DNA of 64,000 bases. Origin: Paragonimus westermani. Its lineage: Eukaryota; Platyhelminthes; Trematoda; Plagiorchiida; Troglotrematidae. The stretch lies in contig QNGE01000833.1 in assembly GCA_008508345.1 (NCBI GenBank), forward strand, positions 42,424 to 106,423, in the 5' to 3' direction. Made by a program: the position numbers and the translations under genes. The notes beneath the pieces are model-generated. The model saw only the letters and a list, made by a program, of their open reading frames with translations. It did not search any database and was not told the origin of the DNA. Shown piece after piece: positions 1 through 10,699 of this stretch. The number at the start of each line of letters is the position of its first letter. Positions within the stretch are counted from its first letter, which is position 1.

Positions 1-130
1 ATGGTTGTGTGTGGGCTGAGATACTGCCAGGACGCCCAGACCTAGACAGGAGAACGATTAGGGTTCTCAACCAAAGCCTTTGGCTCAATAGCCTGTACCG
101 CAAGGCAGCGGGTGGGTGTCGGTGTACCCG
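1..130 (-). repeat. LINE 5'-region fragment, related to 49080-49190
   Basis: This segment aligns by eye with 49080-49190 in the same orientation. Shared stretches include GAACGATTAGG, CTCAA, GGCTCAA, AGCCT and TACCG.AAGGCAG, with about 75-80% identity over roughly 90 bases. The second copy lies just upstream of the 5' part of the - strand LINE at 45.8-49.0 kb, so both are probably the 5' leader of the same LINE family. The rest of this copy would lie left of the window edge. No protein can be read from it. Confidence 0.55.
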
Positions 131-1637
131 AACTGGTACGTTTTTCAGGAAGAGATGCCAACCATCTTCCAACCCCCAACCTGGAGGACCAGAAGACTAT
201 GGTTTGTCAGACCTCTACCTGTTGGCCTGGCTGATATGAGTAACTCTGTCCAGTTTAGCCCAAAAGGTCATCGAGATGCGCAAGCCGTCACATCACGTCA
301 AGGTCCAGTCTCACCGTCGTCACTGCAACAGATATTATTTGTATGGACTGCTTTTTGATCACTTGCGTGTACAGTCATGGTGTCTTCGCCGGTTTTTTTT
401 TAAATCCATACTGCTCTCTTCACCAGGTTTATTACGTTCCTGTCTAATACTCTTGCATATCGGCCGTTTCCACGTTGTATTCGGTGGATTAGTGGTGGTG
501 ATTAACGTCCGGCTAATTTTGATCCGAACTGTACACATATTGTCTGTAGTACACTACATCACTACTAGACTCTCCACTTTGTTGCTAGTTGCTTTTTACA
601 TGCATTAGAACGATATGTATATGTATAAGAGGCTTTTCTGAAAAGTATGTGGGTCTTACTAGATTACCTTGCCAATTGAAAGTGTACGGTGAAGTGTCTG
701 TTCTTTTTTGTCACGTTTGTGTCCCTGTACCGCTTCTGCTCAATCTTACTGTTGATGAAACCCCGGCTCGTTAACACGGAAGGTTGGACCATCCTCCTCT
801 CAATTAATTTCACTGTCTGGAATTCTCTGATGGTTTGTACGCCATACACCGTATTTGGTCCGAAAATTGAAATGCTGTGTGGGCTGGGGATCCCCGTCAT
901 TATGATAACCAGGTATCGATTGTGCATATTGGACCGTATCTAAATGTTTCATAAGATACAGCGTGCCCTTCACACAGCATCCCCATGAACTGTATAGCGT
1001 CCAACAGAATACGCAATCATTTGCGATTGTTCGATGATAACGTCACAGTGGATAGCGTGTAGGCGTTGAACGTGCTGGTTATATGTCATAATTCGGTTTA
1101 TTGGTACGGCAGAGGTCTCTAAATACCTTAGAACCGAGAACGGAACCATAATCAGAATGAGCACACTAATAGCTTGAGTTGTCTTAGAAAATTATTTCGT
1201 TGCATTTGAAATACAGTGCTATCCCAAACGAGGAATGCTGGGTGGAGCGCTTTGATAAGCTTAACTTCGATCGTTGTAAATGAGGCGATGCTGTCTTTAA
1301 CAGATCAATTTGCTGTTAAACATTCTAGAACCAATTCTATTACTGAATGATCCTAGCACCATAAGGTCATGTGATGGCAAGGTGAACCATGTTTTCCGTG
1401 CGCAGCGTGCGCTAGAAAGCGAGACGTCTAGTATTTATTGCTCTGCAAACGTGTTTGCACGTACGCTGGATTACTATCTGGTTGCCCAGGCCCAGACACA
1501 ACCCATGAATTTTTCGTTATGGAATAAGATTGCCGTGACTGCTGTTTCTTCTGCATTCATATTGTTTACCGTGTCTAAGGGACTGTAACATATTGGCCGA
1601 ATATGGTTTGCTTCATTTCCGTTGGAGGAACAATTAG
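131..1637. other. Non-coding stretch, nothing recognised
   Basis: Only short, unremarkable open frames occur here. The longest, 1310-1588 (+, 92 codons), has no recognisable motif and does not begin with ATG. I see no splice pattern, repeat or RNA gene. Confidence 0.5.
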
Positions 1638-1643
1638 TTTATT
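1638..1643 (-). terminator. Polyadenylation signal AATAAA
   Basis: The - strand reads AATAAA here (TTTATT on +). It lies 43-48 nt downstream of the stop codon that closes the exon candidate at 1687-1981. Strand, spacing and sequence all fit a poly(A) signal for that exon. One hexamer in AT-rich DNA could be chance, so its weight comes from its position. Confidence 0.4.
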
Positions 1644-1686
1644 ATGCAACTGGGTCATTGGAATCAACAGTTCCAAATATACAGGT

Positions 1687-1981
1687 TCATAAACAAAGTC
1701 TCTTGTATCCTGCACACGTAGTTACAGCGACCCATTCTAGTAGAGCATCCTCCCCGTGTCCTTGCGCCAATAGTTTGCATACTTCAACGATCTGTCCTGA
1801 GGTCAACGCGTAACTAGACCCGGTTTGACCTGTCCCACTGTCTCGTTCCAGTCCCAATTCAAATTCCCGGAAAGTTTCTTGTGGTTCTGAGAGGTTTATC
1901 CGTTCGATGCAATACTTGTTGGTGAACGATGCTTCTGCAAACTTTCTTGCAGCGGGGGGGGCCATAATCATGTTTTCATTA
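1687..1981 (-). CDS. Putative 3'-terminal coding exon, unknown protein
   Basis: The frame is open for about 97 codons after a good 3' splice site: the - strand reads TTTGCTATTTGTGCAG just before position 1981, a pyrimidine-rich tract ending in CAG. The exon enters with its first base completing a codon and ends in TGA at 1687-1689, with AATAAA about 45 nt further on. The peptide looks like real protein: charged and amphipathic stretches such as KFAEASFTNKYCIERINL and SGQIVEVCKLLAQGHGEDAL, with mixed composition and no low complexity. Eight consecutive Gs at 1954-1961 (Cs on the coding strand) lie in the frame near its N-terminal side and could be a slippage site. I do not recognise the family. 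Upstream exons would lie at higher coordinates and are not identified; the open frame at 2116-2298 (-) is a weak possibility. It could also be a chance frame. Confidence 0.42.
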
Positions 1982-3555
1982 CTGCACAAATAGCAAACGG
2001 AATATCCTTTGGTGAAATTAAATTTTCGTTGTGAACAGCTAACCATGAAAGTCCGTTCAGCACAACACACAGCCCCTCAAAAGTGCGCGTCACTTTTTAC
2101 GACTAGCCGTCTAGTTTACTGAGGAATCGTTGACAATTCTTCCAAGGAAAAAGGGAGCTCCCTCCAGTACGCAAAGTGAAATACGTGAGTAACACAAGTA
2201 TGACCTTTCATATTGTTGTGGTATTTTCGGCTGTTGTTACTAATGATACACCAATCCGAAACTTTATTTCCAGATAGCATTCTATATATTGCTTCCACTC
2301 ACTTCTTGTTGGTTGGATAACTCTACTGACTTTGTAACTTACCCGTTACAGATGAATAACAACATGTTTGTCATGAATAATTCAAAAGCATACCAATTCG
2401 GTATTGCTTCCGTTTCCCGGTCACTATTCCCACTTGAATCCTAGGCATGGAACGAATGGCGTTGAAGCTTGTCGCTTGTAATTCAACTCCCTTGAGGGCC
2501 CAACAATTCGAGATAGATCAGGCTAATAACACCATCAAACATGATCAATTAGAAATTCACAAATTACGTTTGCCAAACCATGTACTCGACTTTTGTTGTG
2601 GTTATACATTCACGTGTAGTAACTCTCATTTAATTCACCATCCTGTGTGGTTTGCCGCCTTCCCCGGGTCTCGAAAAATGGCACATCAGTTTGCTGTGTG
2701 CACAACTGGATTCCTGTTAGTTCACCGGTGTTCGGCGACCCGTTCGAACGCTCATCGCTATGTGTATATACAAAACTGGAAAGCATTATTTTGGACAGTA
2801 GGACAAATCTCACCCGAAAAGTGTGCTTGCCATTATACTGACTGCTTGTGTTTTGACTATAACGATGATGATGATTTGCTCAATGATTCAAAACGCTTAA
2901 TTTGATTGTATCAACCCTTTTGAAAGGTTTCACCTCTAAGAACCTAACCCTGCGTTGCGGTGAGACTTTTATTACCTACGTGCAGTTGAGGATTTTTGTT
3001 ATGACTTGACCAACACAACTTCAACCTTTCGGTCGATATGCTTTGATTAATATCATCAAACCCGCGTTTCTTTCTTGCTAGAGCCCAGTGCTAGTGCAAA
3101 ACTTTGTCTCCGCTAAAAAGCGAACTGTGCTTGTGAAGCGAGTGCGCTGATGACTCTATGCAAGGCATGACTGGATTATCGCGCCTAAAAGTTCATCCAC
3201 AGTCGCTCGTGAATGTTGTTAAAGTTTTCCGATCTCCGGGTGGTGACAGTTTAGTGAGGACAGACGGTCGCACCATACTATTTACGCCACTATTCAGTAG
3301 CAGCATGGATCGATGTAATCGCGGGATAAATACAGGAGAGATACGGGAAGGATCATTAGTGGGCAGCATAATGTAGAATTGCTTTCGCCATATGACGGAA
3401 CTGAGACATGGTGTCCAAAGCGACTGGAGCATCCTCAGACGAGTGTGGTGTGCAATTGAGTGTTTCTGTTTGTTGTCCCGTTGAGACGCATAAGTTGTGT
3501 ATTGGTTTCCCCAAACATACAAATTCTGTGCCATCCGCCTTCTGGGTTCACAACA
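1982..3555. other. Mostly non-coding; one unrecognised + frame of 152 codons
   Basis: An ATG-initiated frame runs 2447-2905 (+, 152 codons). It is Cys/His-rich toward its end and closes with an acidic run (YNDDDDLLND), but I see no family motif and no clear splice or promoter context. Frames of 128 codons (-, 3193-3579) and 72 codons (+, 3158-3376) overlap each other, so at most one is real. I support none of them as genes. Confidence 0.35.
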
Positions 3556-3559
3556 GTAG

Positions 3560-3740
3560 CACTGTTCAGTTAACTGCAATCAAGGACGCACACTAGTGCT
3601 GAGTTCTAACTAGGGTAAGACTCGAGTCTGATACGCCTTTTAGAAAGGGAATCACTGGGACGTCTATGGGAATGCGAAACCTACGGTCGTTTATGGGTGA
3701 TTTTCAGCTTAAGCGAACCAAAATCTAGACTTTTTTTATC
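3560..3740 (+). repeat. Ribozyme-SINE family copy, degenerate
   Basis: The family signature is recognisable: a box-B-like GGTTCACAAC near 3545, then AAGGACGCACACTA, a stem-II hairpin of GTTCT-AACT-AGGGT, the stem-III/cleavage block CTCGAGTC at 3640-3647, and tail sequence that includes GGGAATGCGAA and TGGGTGATTTTCA. The ribozyme core is damaged: CTGACGA reads GTGCTGA and GAAAC reads AAGAC, so it should not self-cleave. It is related to the copies at 17.6, 30.6, 41.2, 58.4 and 60.5 kb. Confidence 0.6.
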
Positions 3741-5129
3741 AGTCATTCTAATACGCTATAAGCATTTGGCCGTGATTTTGTTACTCAAAAAATAAACCTT
3801 TGAAAGACAGTGGACACCACGTTACCCATGGCGGTTGCTTGTCCGAGTGTTTTGTCCAGCAGTTCCTATTTTCAAATCACTAGAACTTACATTGTCTAGT
3901 GGGGTCAATGACGTAATCCGTCAGAGTCCTGATACCGCACCTTGTTTTCACGGTCCATGTAACACAGAATAACGTCTTGATATGCATGTGTTAGACACAC
4001 AGTTGCATGCCCCGTGTTTCAAATAGCACTCGTGGCTTCTCGTGAGCGGCGAACATTTTCCAACGTGAGGATAGTGGTTTGCCCAACCTATAAAGGTTAT
4101 TGACTGATGTTTGTTTCAGAACTCACTGCTAACCAGGACGTGCTTCACCCACTATTGCCAACACGTAGAACGAACCCCCTGAGGAGCAGGTTAGGTTCTT
4201 CTCAGCATGCGACCGCATTGATGATGCCCCGCCAGATTCTAGGACATGCTGTGGAAGATCACTTTCTAGTTACCCGACCAGATATTCCATAATGCCTCGA
4301 CGGAGGATATTTCTTTTCGTACTCTGTTTTCCCAAGGTGCGGAGTACCACATCAAAATATGCATGGGTCTGCGCTCATCATCGATAGTGACAAGTTGGAG
4401 GTGGTCGCGAAGCTTAATCCCCTAGGAAAGGTGTAGCAATTCTAATGAGGCAACTGAGCAAGTGGTTAAGGCTTGAGTGGTGTGTGTGTGTGGCTAACTT
4501 TCTGCTGATGTGTAGGGTGCATGTAACATTGTTCTGTGCAACTATGAGACTTGGCTTTTGTGAGATGATTTTCCTCTAACACAGCCTATTTCGTATCTCG
4601 CTGACTCCGTAGACTATATACACATATGGTGCAGGAATCACGCACGCAATGACACAGATTGGAGCGTGTGTTCAGAAGAGGCAAGTCACACAAATATTCT
4701 TATCGGTCTCCCCACCTAGGCTTCCATGGTTCGGATAAGTTTTGCGAATGCCAACCGATCGTGTACTTCTCCACGTACTGTCCGCACTCTCTGAAATGGA
4801 TTAGGCTACAACTAGGTTGTCATTTATGTTACTGGCTCGAAGGATGTACCGGTTTGGTTTCTGAGTTCCTTACAGTGCTCTCACTTACGTCTGTCACCAA
4901 GCTCACTATCTGAATAGTTGTAGAATCGAAGTCTGTCATTCAAGTTTTAAGGTGCTCCATCGTTTCTAACTATATTTAGGTTGTTTTATTCGTTGTTTTC
5001 TAAGTTGCACACCTCAACCTGCTGCTTTCAATCAACCTCATTTGCATACTGTACAAGATGATGGAAGGTTTGCTGAAACGTGTCATTCCCAAACCCTTCA
5101 CTTACCTAGCATAGCTTTAATCCCAGCTG
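3741..5129. other. Non-coding stretch
   Basis: Only short frames are present (4107-4292 and 4659-4913 on +), with no motif. There is a short GT-rich tract near 4480-4491. From about 5040 the sequence may already belong to the degenerate LINE described next, but the homology is only clear from about 5180. Confidence 0.4.
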
Positions 5130-5560
5130 ATCATACATCAACTTCGTGGACAGCTAAACGAAGATCAAAAACAATGATCTCATCTCTTACTGTCTTCTTT
5201 GATTTTCCCCAGACTTTCGACTGTGCCCTCATAGTCCTCTCAGCTGCATACTGGGGGCTTATGGTATCCAAAGCGAAATTCTCCGTTGGATTACCTACTT
5301 CCTTGGCGATAGGGATTTTAAAGTCAAGACTAGATAACACCTTTCAGCAGCCTCTCTAATTTTTGCAAAGGTTCCCCAGAGTTCTGTGCTCTCTCCTGCC
5401 ATTTCTTATTTGCTCCGCTCTAATCTACGTTGACGACCTCAAAATCTGAGGCTGCCAACTAGTCAGCACACGCCTCAAGAAAGCTTGACAGGATATTGCA
5501 GTGACTTAATGACAGATTGGCCGGAACTGTCCAAACATCCCCGGGGAGATGTTGGGAGTC
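5130..5560 (+). pseudogene. LINE reverse-transcriptase fragment, copy 1 (CR1/Jockey-like)
   Basis: Several reverse-transcriptase signatures appear in order but in shifting frames: a motif-A-like FFDFPQTFDCA near 5200-5225, an ILRWITYFLGDRDFKV-like segment near 5280-5320, VPQSSVLSPA near 5370-5400, and a motif-C-like YVDDLKI near 5425-5445. In functional members the last would be F/YADD, so the fragment covers the palm of a non-LTR reverse transcriptase. It is broken by at least one frameshift between motif A and the WI..FL block and by stop codons. A second, better copy of the same family follows at 6255-7150 in the same orientation. The clade is inferred from the WI.DFL / DDLKIW style and was not tested. 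Confidence 0.7.
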
Positions 5561-6254
5561 AGTTTTTAGTACTAGTGGTTTATGAGGTAAGTCATGTCTG
5601 TTAGCTGATACTGCCTATTTGAGTGGTGACTGCTTCCGTTGCCTCAGTGTCAGCTTGATTCAAGTTGTTGGAAGCTGTAATTCTTGGTATGTCCAACTTA
5701 AATTTGGATACGCTGGGCAGGAAAGTGTAAAATTCTTCTGGTTTTTCTTTCGGACGAGCATTCAGGTCGTTCTGATTAGTCAACGAGTTTGACAGTCACG
5801 TTCCATTTTTTATGGTCCTTTGACTCATTACTGTATTTTCTGTTTATTTTGTAGAAATTTGTCGGATTACTGCTGAGATTGCTGTGTTCGGTTTGACTGT
5901 TGTTCAGTTTGTTAAAAGACGACGGAAAGACATATCCGGGAAAATTTATACCTCCCCAAAACACTCTGTTGCTTAGCCTCGGATCAAGTGAGAGCATCTG
6001 ATCAGTTATAACCGTATTTTAGTATTAGGAGCGGAATGACCTTTGTTGTTTTACTGTTTAGGAGCACGCTGACCGACTAGCCACACGTATCTACGGCATC
6101 GTTCCCTTATGACCGACTTCACGGTTGAGAATACGTTAGCAATACCGTTATTGCTAGTTACCCGACCAGGCAGCCCTACGTTTTAGCATCTTGTTTAAAT
6201 AAACTGCAGTAATCATCTTCATTCTTAATTCAGCTATTGTTACCATTTCTCTCA
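5561..6254. other. Spacer between two LINE fragments
   Basis: Short frames only (5601-5783 and 5776-5997, both -). No reverse-transcriptase signature is visible. It may include decayed LINE sequence. Confidence 0.4.
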
Positions 6255-7150
6255 CCGTAAGCTGGTAGCTTATACCATCCAAGGACAGGTTCTTCAATGG
6301 ATTACCTCCTTCCTTGATAGCAGAGTCTTCGGGGTTAAAACTGTGTCAAACCTTTCATCTTTCTCCCCTATTTCTACGGAGGTTCCTCAAAGATCAGCGC
6401 TTGATCCCCTTTCGTTTCTTACTCACATCAACGACTCTCCGGACGATGCTATCAACAACACTCTGCTCTACGCCGACGACTTAAAATCTGGGATGCCCGC
6501 GATCCCAGTGCACTACAGATGAGTCTTGACGCGGTTAAGCGGTGGTCAGATGATTAGAGTCTTCCCCTAAATGACATATGGATACATGTCACTCCGTAGG
6601 AATTCTGGAAGTACCTCCGAAGAAACACCTAGATAGTTTGATGTCGTCTAACTTATCTTTCCCTCATAATCACGAAGAGGCTACACAAGAGCTTTGCTAA
6701 CCCTGGGTCGATCTTTCTGTGAATAGACAAAAATGTGTTTCAGACGCTTTAAAGGGTTTACGTAGGACCGCTTGTTAAGTCGCGTATACTGGGGTGAAGG
6801 AAGACATGCTCGCCATTTAACGTGTTCGGCGTGCAACTACCGAGATGGTCACTGGCCTGAGGCATATGAATTACGGGTCGCGACTTGAAATTCTTAATCC
6901 GTATCCACTTGAACGTTGATGACTCTGCATTAACTCCATTCCTGCACACGTTTTCTTTGAAATGGGTTCCATTCTGCGGCTGTTTGGTGCCATGGGTAAT
7001 AGTAGTCGACGAGGTCATGACAAGAAGATTTACAGCCAGGTCCCTGGACGTTCCATTGACAGCAATTCTTCTGTTATGGGGCTACTGATCACTGAAACCA
7101 TCCTCCGTCTGGGTTACCTAGTTGTTCTGCTAGGAATCTTTCTAAAGCAT
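6255..7150 (+). pseudogene. LINE reverse transcriptase and C-terminal region, copy 2 (CR1/Jockey-like)
   Basis: In order along the + strand: a VLQWITSFLDSRVFGVKT-like segment (6285-6340), VPQRSALDPLSFLTHIND (6383-6436, the usual VPQGSVLGPLLF region), LYADDL at 6461-6478 (the YADD catalytic box is intact), LQMSLDAVKRWSDD (6515-6555), and further on the post-polymerase block MVTGLRHMNYGSRLEILNPY (6845-6905), where a connection domain is normally found. A C-terminal stretch containing SSRRGHDKKIYSQVPGR ends near 7150. Stop codons and frameshifts interrupt it (TGATGA just after the PYPLER segment near 6915), so it cannot encode one protein. It is collinear with and related to the fragment at 5130-5560, perhaps as two insertions or a duplication. 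Confidence 0.78.
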
Positions 7151-8640
7151 TGGTAGGTTCCCATTTTCGCAAAACCTTCTTCTGCTCGTAACTTTACCGT
7201 AACCCCTCGAAGGTAGTCGTACATTTTGCTTTCATTCATTTTCTTCCAGATGAACGGATACTCGCCGAATCCGGGTGATTTGGACCTCCAGCCTCAAACC
7301 TGTGTATTAGTCGCTGAAATCTTGTGCTGGACTTGACGTGCACACTTCCCTCTATTCACACACAAGACCATGAGATTAGGTGATACTCTGCCCGGTGTAC
7401 TGATACCGCAAGTTTAAGAGTGATTATGTTCCACGTCTAACTAACTGAAATCATTGTGTCTTTATGGTGGAAAGTTATCCAGCGCCCGATTGTCCTTAGT
7501 GTCTTATTGAAGGAAGTCGTAAAAAATCACTGTGAAGTAACGACAAGGCTGTTTCACCATACGGTTTATCGGAGCAGGCTAGTTGGAAGTATTGGTTTCG
7601 GCTGACTTTGGAAAACCTGCGTTTTTTCGGTCTGTTGCTCACGAGCGAAGGTAATCTGGTTTCAGATCAATCTCTTACTAAACTTAAGTATCTCTCAGAT
7701 CCACCGTACAACCGCGGCTTTTATTCTTGTGTGCGTATGAAGCTAGCATGTCCCATAGACTTTGAGGTGGGTCTAAATTAGCAGTGCAGTCAGACTGACA
7801 TTTTATACTGGTCGTGTGCATTTAGACATCGCTGCAGAATGCAAAATTAGTTGTCCGAGAGGTGATCACTCGGTTTTACTTGCCAACATTTACCAAATTC
7901 CTGTTTTTATCAACTCAGAGACAGGCATGTTTGCGGATTTTTGTTTTCCTATCACCGTTTGTGAACAGCTAGACGCCTGTTTTTGCGCCTGTATTAGGTG
8001 ATTTTGACTTATTCGATACCAGATTTTTATGATCCTTGATCTAAAAAAATCTCTTTTTTCATCAGAATAGAAGCCCACCTCGAGTCTAGCCTTTGTGTGT
8101 TCTTTTCTGTTTGCAAACGGTCTCCATTAAGTGGCTCAAACTATTAGGTTGTTAATCTTTCTCGTATTGTTCATAGTGAAACTTCGCATATAAAGTTGAT
8201 TCATTTTTCTGATGGCGGTAGACCAAAAGAGATGATTTCTATAGTAGACTAGTTTATTTGTTTATTATGCTTTTTCTGTGCAGTTATAGTTAATATCACC
8301 ACAAAATTCATGAGCCTGACCAGGAGGTACTGTGGCTCCGGCCGCTTCTTGTCTCAAAAGTGACGTGAAATATCTCGGAAGAAACGTTGCTGAAAAGGTT
8401 ATAGAATGGTACTAACAATAACCTTAATAATAATAATGAAAGACTACGTGAGAGAACCGGAAATGATATGGATGTAAACACGTCAATGATTGCGACACAT
8501 TGCCATATCGAATCGCGTCTCTAACAAGCGATTTGAATGATCACGCGGACTCCAGTTACGCAGGCGACAACTACCCATTTTACTCAACGGAGCAGTCAGT
8601 ATCTTCATGTTTCGTGACCACGTTGTCGTCTGACCACCAT
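7151..8640. other. Non-coding stretch
   Basis: No credible gene. The frames at 7816-8001 (+) and 7890-8078 (-) overlap each other and carry no motif. CTCGAGTCTAG near 8081 matches the cleavage-site block of the ribozyme-SINE, but no ribozyme core or tRNA-like head accompanies it. Confidence 0.4.
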
Positions 8641-8650
8641 GCGGTTTTAC

Positions 8651-9775
8651 CTAACTGTTTGTGGTCTCAGTATGTAATGCCCGGTACGGTAAACTCTCAG
8701 CTGGCGTACCTGACCATCGTAGGCTGTGCAGCACGATTAGCTGACCAACTGATCGCTCATTCCGAGTGTCCCGGAATACGCACCAGCGAACGGTCACATT
8801 GCTCACGCGATCAGTCCACTTGATGTGGGTTAATTGGAGGAGACACCGATGGTTTGACACAGACCACGTTTCCGAACCATGGAGAAAAACAGGATGCGCC
8901 AGACTATTACACCCCATTCCTTTCAGCGACATCCGGACTTCTTTCCGGTGTCACAGATGACGTAGGTTGACAAAAGCAACTCATATCTTTACTATCCTCG
9001 CTGATATCTACTCAGCAATATTACAAGCTGACAAAATAGTGCTAGCGGAGTACCTACAGTAAAGAAATTGCGAATGGAAATGCCCCAGTTTTGAAGCAGC
9101 ATTTTACAGTTTGAAAGTGAGAAGAGCATACCATACAAACCAGTCCGGTCACTCACCTTGTTCAGCATGGTCTGTATGTCCACGGTAGACGGGCTAAGTA
9201 AGACATTGAAATTCGCATGCTGCAGGTCGGTAAACCTGGTGCTAGGACGAAGCTCAGCACCAAGTTCACTGGACTCCCCAAATGCACCTTCGAAAATATC
9301 GTTCATGATAAAACGGAACAGCAAAGGGAGATCGGACAACCCTGATGAATAGCACTAGAAATGATGAATGCATGTGACAACTGTCCATAAACCTCCCACT
9401 GTGATTGCAGAGTGGGCATACAGTGATCTCAAGAAAGTAAAGTATTTTCATGGAATTTCCTTGCGAAAAAGACAGATTCACAAGAAGTTACAAGCAACCG
9501 AATCGAAAGCAACTTCAGGTCTACAAAGACTATTACCATCGGTTGCCTATAACAAGGCCCATGCTCCAAGATCCGTCGCAAGGTGAAAATGTAGTCAACG
9601 CACCCACCACCCCGCTTGAACCCTGCCTGTTCCTCACGTATCTGACTTTCCCCGAGTTCACAGAACCGTCGTAATATGAGGCCAGAGAGTAACCTGGAAG
9701 CAACAGACTCTAGACTGATGTCTCTTTGGATGTCAGATAGAATTCGAACCCTCTTTTTGAAAACAGGAACTACTC
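8651..9775 (-). pseudogene. RTE-like LINE reverse transcriptase, copy 1, degenerate
   Basis: Read on the - strand from 9775 down: a VPVFKKRVRIL and SLESVASRLLSGLILRRFCE-like fingers region, then EEQAGFKRGGGCVDYIFTLR with an ILEHGPCYRQPMVIVFVDLK motif-A segment (9600-9480). After a frameshift comes DLPLLFRFIMNDIFEGAFGE (9335-9270), then the motif-C position at 9208-9219, which reads HANF instead of YADD, then QTMLNKVSDRTGLYGM and SNCKMLLQNW. After another break, the C-terminal VFLHGSETWSVSNHRC and LLQLTHIKWTDRVSNVTVR (8890-8770) lead to LIVLHSLRW. This order is characteristic of the RTE clade, which includes schistosome SR2. The broken catalytic box and frameshifts make it dead. It probably joins or overlaps a sister copy at 9985-10699. 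Confidence 0.82.
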
Positions 9776-9984
9776 TTTATAAGTGCCAATCACCAGGTAC
9801 CTCTTCAGTTTCCCAACTCGTCTGTGATCGATTAAATAGTTAGCTGAACTTCTGTTTCGACGTTTTCTATCCTTGGAAGAAACTTTCTGTACGTGTTGAT
9901 AGCTCACCATTCACTTATCTCAAAAAACTTCTTTGAATGATTAAAACCTGATATAGTTGTCCACAAACTCACACCCTACACCCA

Positions 9985-10699
9985 CAGTGAGAATACGATT
10001 ACCGGGCGAATGAGACAATTTCAGAGAGCTTCACAAGCAACCGAATCGAATGCAATCTTTAGGTGTTGTGAGACAAGGACCCGTCGTAGTAGAAAAATGT
10101 GGGCAGTGCACCCTCAACCGGATCTGTACCCTGTTTGATCTTTGCGTATGTGTCTCCCCCTGAGTTTGTTGGGTCGACGTAAAGTAATGCCAGCGAGTAA
10201 CTTGGACACGACAGACGCTAAACGGACTCCTTCGAGGTTTTCAAGTACACTTTGGACCCTCCTTTGAAAAGAGGGTAATCAGTAATAAACACCAATAATG
10301 AGGTACTCCTTCAAGTTCTTAAACCTTTTAAAGGAATTTTGTCAGTTCTGGCATTACGTTCTCCCCACCATCTTCGAAAAGGGAGGTAATTTGATCCAAA
10401 AACCTTGTTGAACTAATGGGCCACTCCTGCCTTCGACCGAGGACCCACTGGAACGCAATAACTGGCCATTCCGTTTCCGCCGTCTGTACGATTCCATTAA
10501 GGTCAGTTGAACTTTTCCTCAAAACGCTCAGCTCACCAGTCAAGTCGGCGTGACTGGCTGGTGGTAAATGAACCATCTTTTTCGCATATAGTTCCGTTTG
10601 CACCGACTGGACGGGTAGCACAACTGTAAATCGGGGAAATAACTTTATTCTATTCATAGATAAAAAGGCTTCGACCATCTTTTTCGATTGTTCGGTCAA
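9985..10699 (-). pseudogene. RTE-like LINE, copy 2: linker and N-terminal part of RT
   Basis: A - strand open frame (10699-10328, 123 codons) ends in LFEDGGENVMPELTKFL, the segment that precedes the polymerase in RTE-type elements. The polymerase follows in broken frames: LFKGGSKVYLKTSKESV, a SKLLAG-like motif and an FDSVA-like remnant near 10030. Nucleotides 10020-10250 align with 9475-9720 of copy 1 (for example CAAGCAACCGAATCGAA is shared exactly), at roughly 70-75% identity. The two copies lie in tandem in the same orientation, with overlapping content. Neither retains an APE endonuclease that I can see. Confidence 0.72.

Noticed and set aside
2447..2905. Intact 152-codon gene
   Set aside because: Length alone is not enough. 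No motif, splice site or promoter supports it, and frames of this size occur by chance in 64 kb.
8081..8091. Another ribozyme-SINE copy (CTCGAGTCTAG)
   Set aside because: Only the cleavage-site word matches. No core, stem or tRNA-like head is present.
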